This document shows positions 12,950-13,233 of a stretch of 13,233 bases of DNA, one piece after another. The DNA comes from UBA5336 sp038526245. GTDB lineage: Bacteria > Pseudomonadota > Alphaproteobacteria > Caulobacterales > Hyphomonadaceae. The notes beneath the pieces were generated by a model. It searched no databases, had not been told where the DNA came from, and was given only the letters and a program-made list of their open reading frames with translations. Location: positions 1 to 13,233 of the forward strand of contig JBCBGZ010000077.1 of NCBI GenBank assembly GCA_038526245.1. The letters are read 5' to 3'. Position 1 is the first letter of the stretch. Every line of letters starts with the position of its first letter. The position numbers and the translations under genes are program-made.

Positions 12950-13233
12950 AGGTCTCCGGCGCATCAGCCGAACGCTTTTTCAAGTCACCCGATCCGGCCA
13001 TCTGGTGCGCGTTGATCTTTTGCGAGGATGACGGGGTCGCCGCTGATGCGGGCCAGACCTTGTTCAGGGCTTGGAGTGGAACGCAACCGGCCGAACGCCT
13101 GGTGCTGACGGAAGACGATATCGCAAAGTCACCTGCACATTTCTTCGACACTCTCGAAGCGCGCTCCCTTCTGGGCGACATGCGAATTCTCACAGTGCGC
13201 CTGTCGAATGAAAAGCTCTCCAAACACTTCGTC
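12946..13233 (+). CDS. holA: DNA polymerase III delta subunit, N-terminal part (runs off the window)
   Basis: The first 96 codons are present and open to the window end. HolA (delta) opens the beta sliding clamp within the clamp-loader complex. The visible sequence fits the family N-terminus: MKVSGASAERFFKSPDPAIW, then CALIFCEDDGVAADAG (the usual LLYGxDxGL region, here without the Gly-Asp), RLVLTEDDIAKSPAHFFDTL and EARSLLGDMRILTVRLSNEK (the conserved small-LFGGRRVI-VR segment, here LLGDMRIL). The ATG at 12946 overlaps the lptE stop (ATGA), so translation is probably coupled. Only domain I is visible; the rest cannot be judged. The order leuS-lptE-holA supports the call. Confidence 0.88.
   Translation, partial: MKVSGASAERFFKSPDPAIWCALIFCEDDGVAADAGQTLFRAWSGTQPAERLVLTEDDIAKSPAHFFDTLEARSLLGDMRILTVRLSNEKLSKHFV

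Noticed and set aside
1..13233. Search for CRISPR arrays, insertion sequences, toxin-antitoxin or defence genes
   Set aside because: No repeated spacer pattern, no transposase or nuclease motifs and no paired small toxin/antitoxin frames were seen.

Overview
The window is bacterial chromosome from an alphaproteobacterium, most likely in the Caulobacterales/Maricaulales (Hyphomonadaceae-like) group. This rests on several signs: high GC (roughly 60-65 % in most genes by eye), alphaproteobacteria-type lipoprotein families (DUF3035/BamF-like, DUF3576), an NtrZ-like periplasmic protein, a full TTAA-N7-TTAAC CtrA box in a promoter-like position, and the order DUF3576-leuS-lptE-holA. No database was searched, so the taxonomy is inference.

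Layout. The left edge (1-148, minus) is the start of an unrecognised gene that runs off the window. A relatively AT-rich orphan gene follows (217-765, minus). Next comes a minus-strand cluster of envelope genes, in transcription order: a small secreted protein (5414-4959), lspA (4840-4301), a DUF3035/BamF-like lipoprotein (4238-3738), a catalytic M16 zinc peptidase (3693-2311) and its inactive M16 lipoprotein partner (2314-881), the last two overlapping by 4 bases. Upstream of that lie an OmpR-family response regulator (6232-5546) with a recognisable promoter and a yggS-type PLP-homeostasis gene (7001-6327). A divergent ThiE/TenI-like gene (7005-7616, plus) starts 3 bases from the yggS start codon. 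It converges, with overlapping stop codons, on an NtrZ-like periplasmic protein gene (8074-7613, minus). That gene has a CtrA-box promoter in the 73-base gap behind an outer-membrane porin gene (9344-8148, minus). The right end is a plus-strand operon: DUF3576 lipoprotein (9459-9881), leuS (9915-12467), lptE (12464-12949) and the 5' part of holA (12946 to the window end), with ATGA overlaps at the last two junctions.

How it fits together. Most of the window serves the cell envelope. LspA matures lipoproteins, and four predicted lipoproteins lie in the window (the DUF3035 protein, the M16 partner, the DUF3576 protein and LptE). LptE serves LPS export, the porin is an outer-membrane cargo, and the M16 pair is a predicted periplasmic protease. 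The rest is housekeeping (leucyl-tRNA synthetase, DNA polymerase III delta) and regulation (orphan response regulator, NtrZ-like protein under a likely CtrA promoter).

I see no CRISPR array, insertion sequence, tRNA, rRNA or obvious defence or mobile system. The most interesting items are the CtrA box on the NtrZ-like gene, the split M16 protease next to lspA and the BamF-like gene, the ThiE-like protein missing key residues, and the low-GC Cys-rich orphan.
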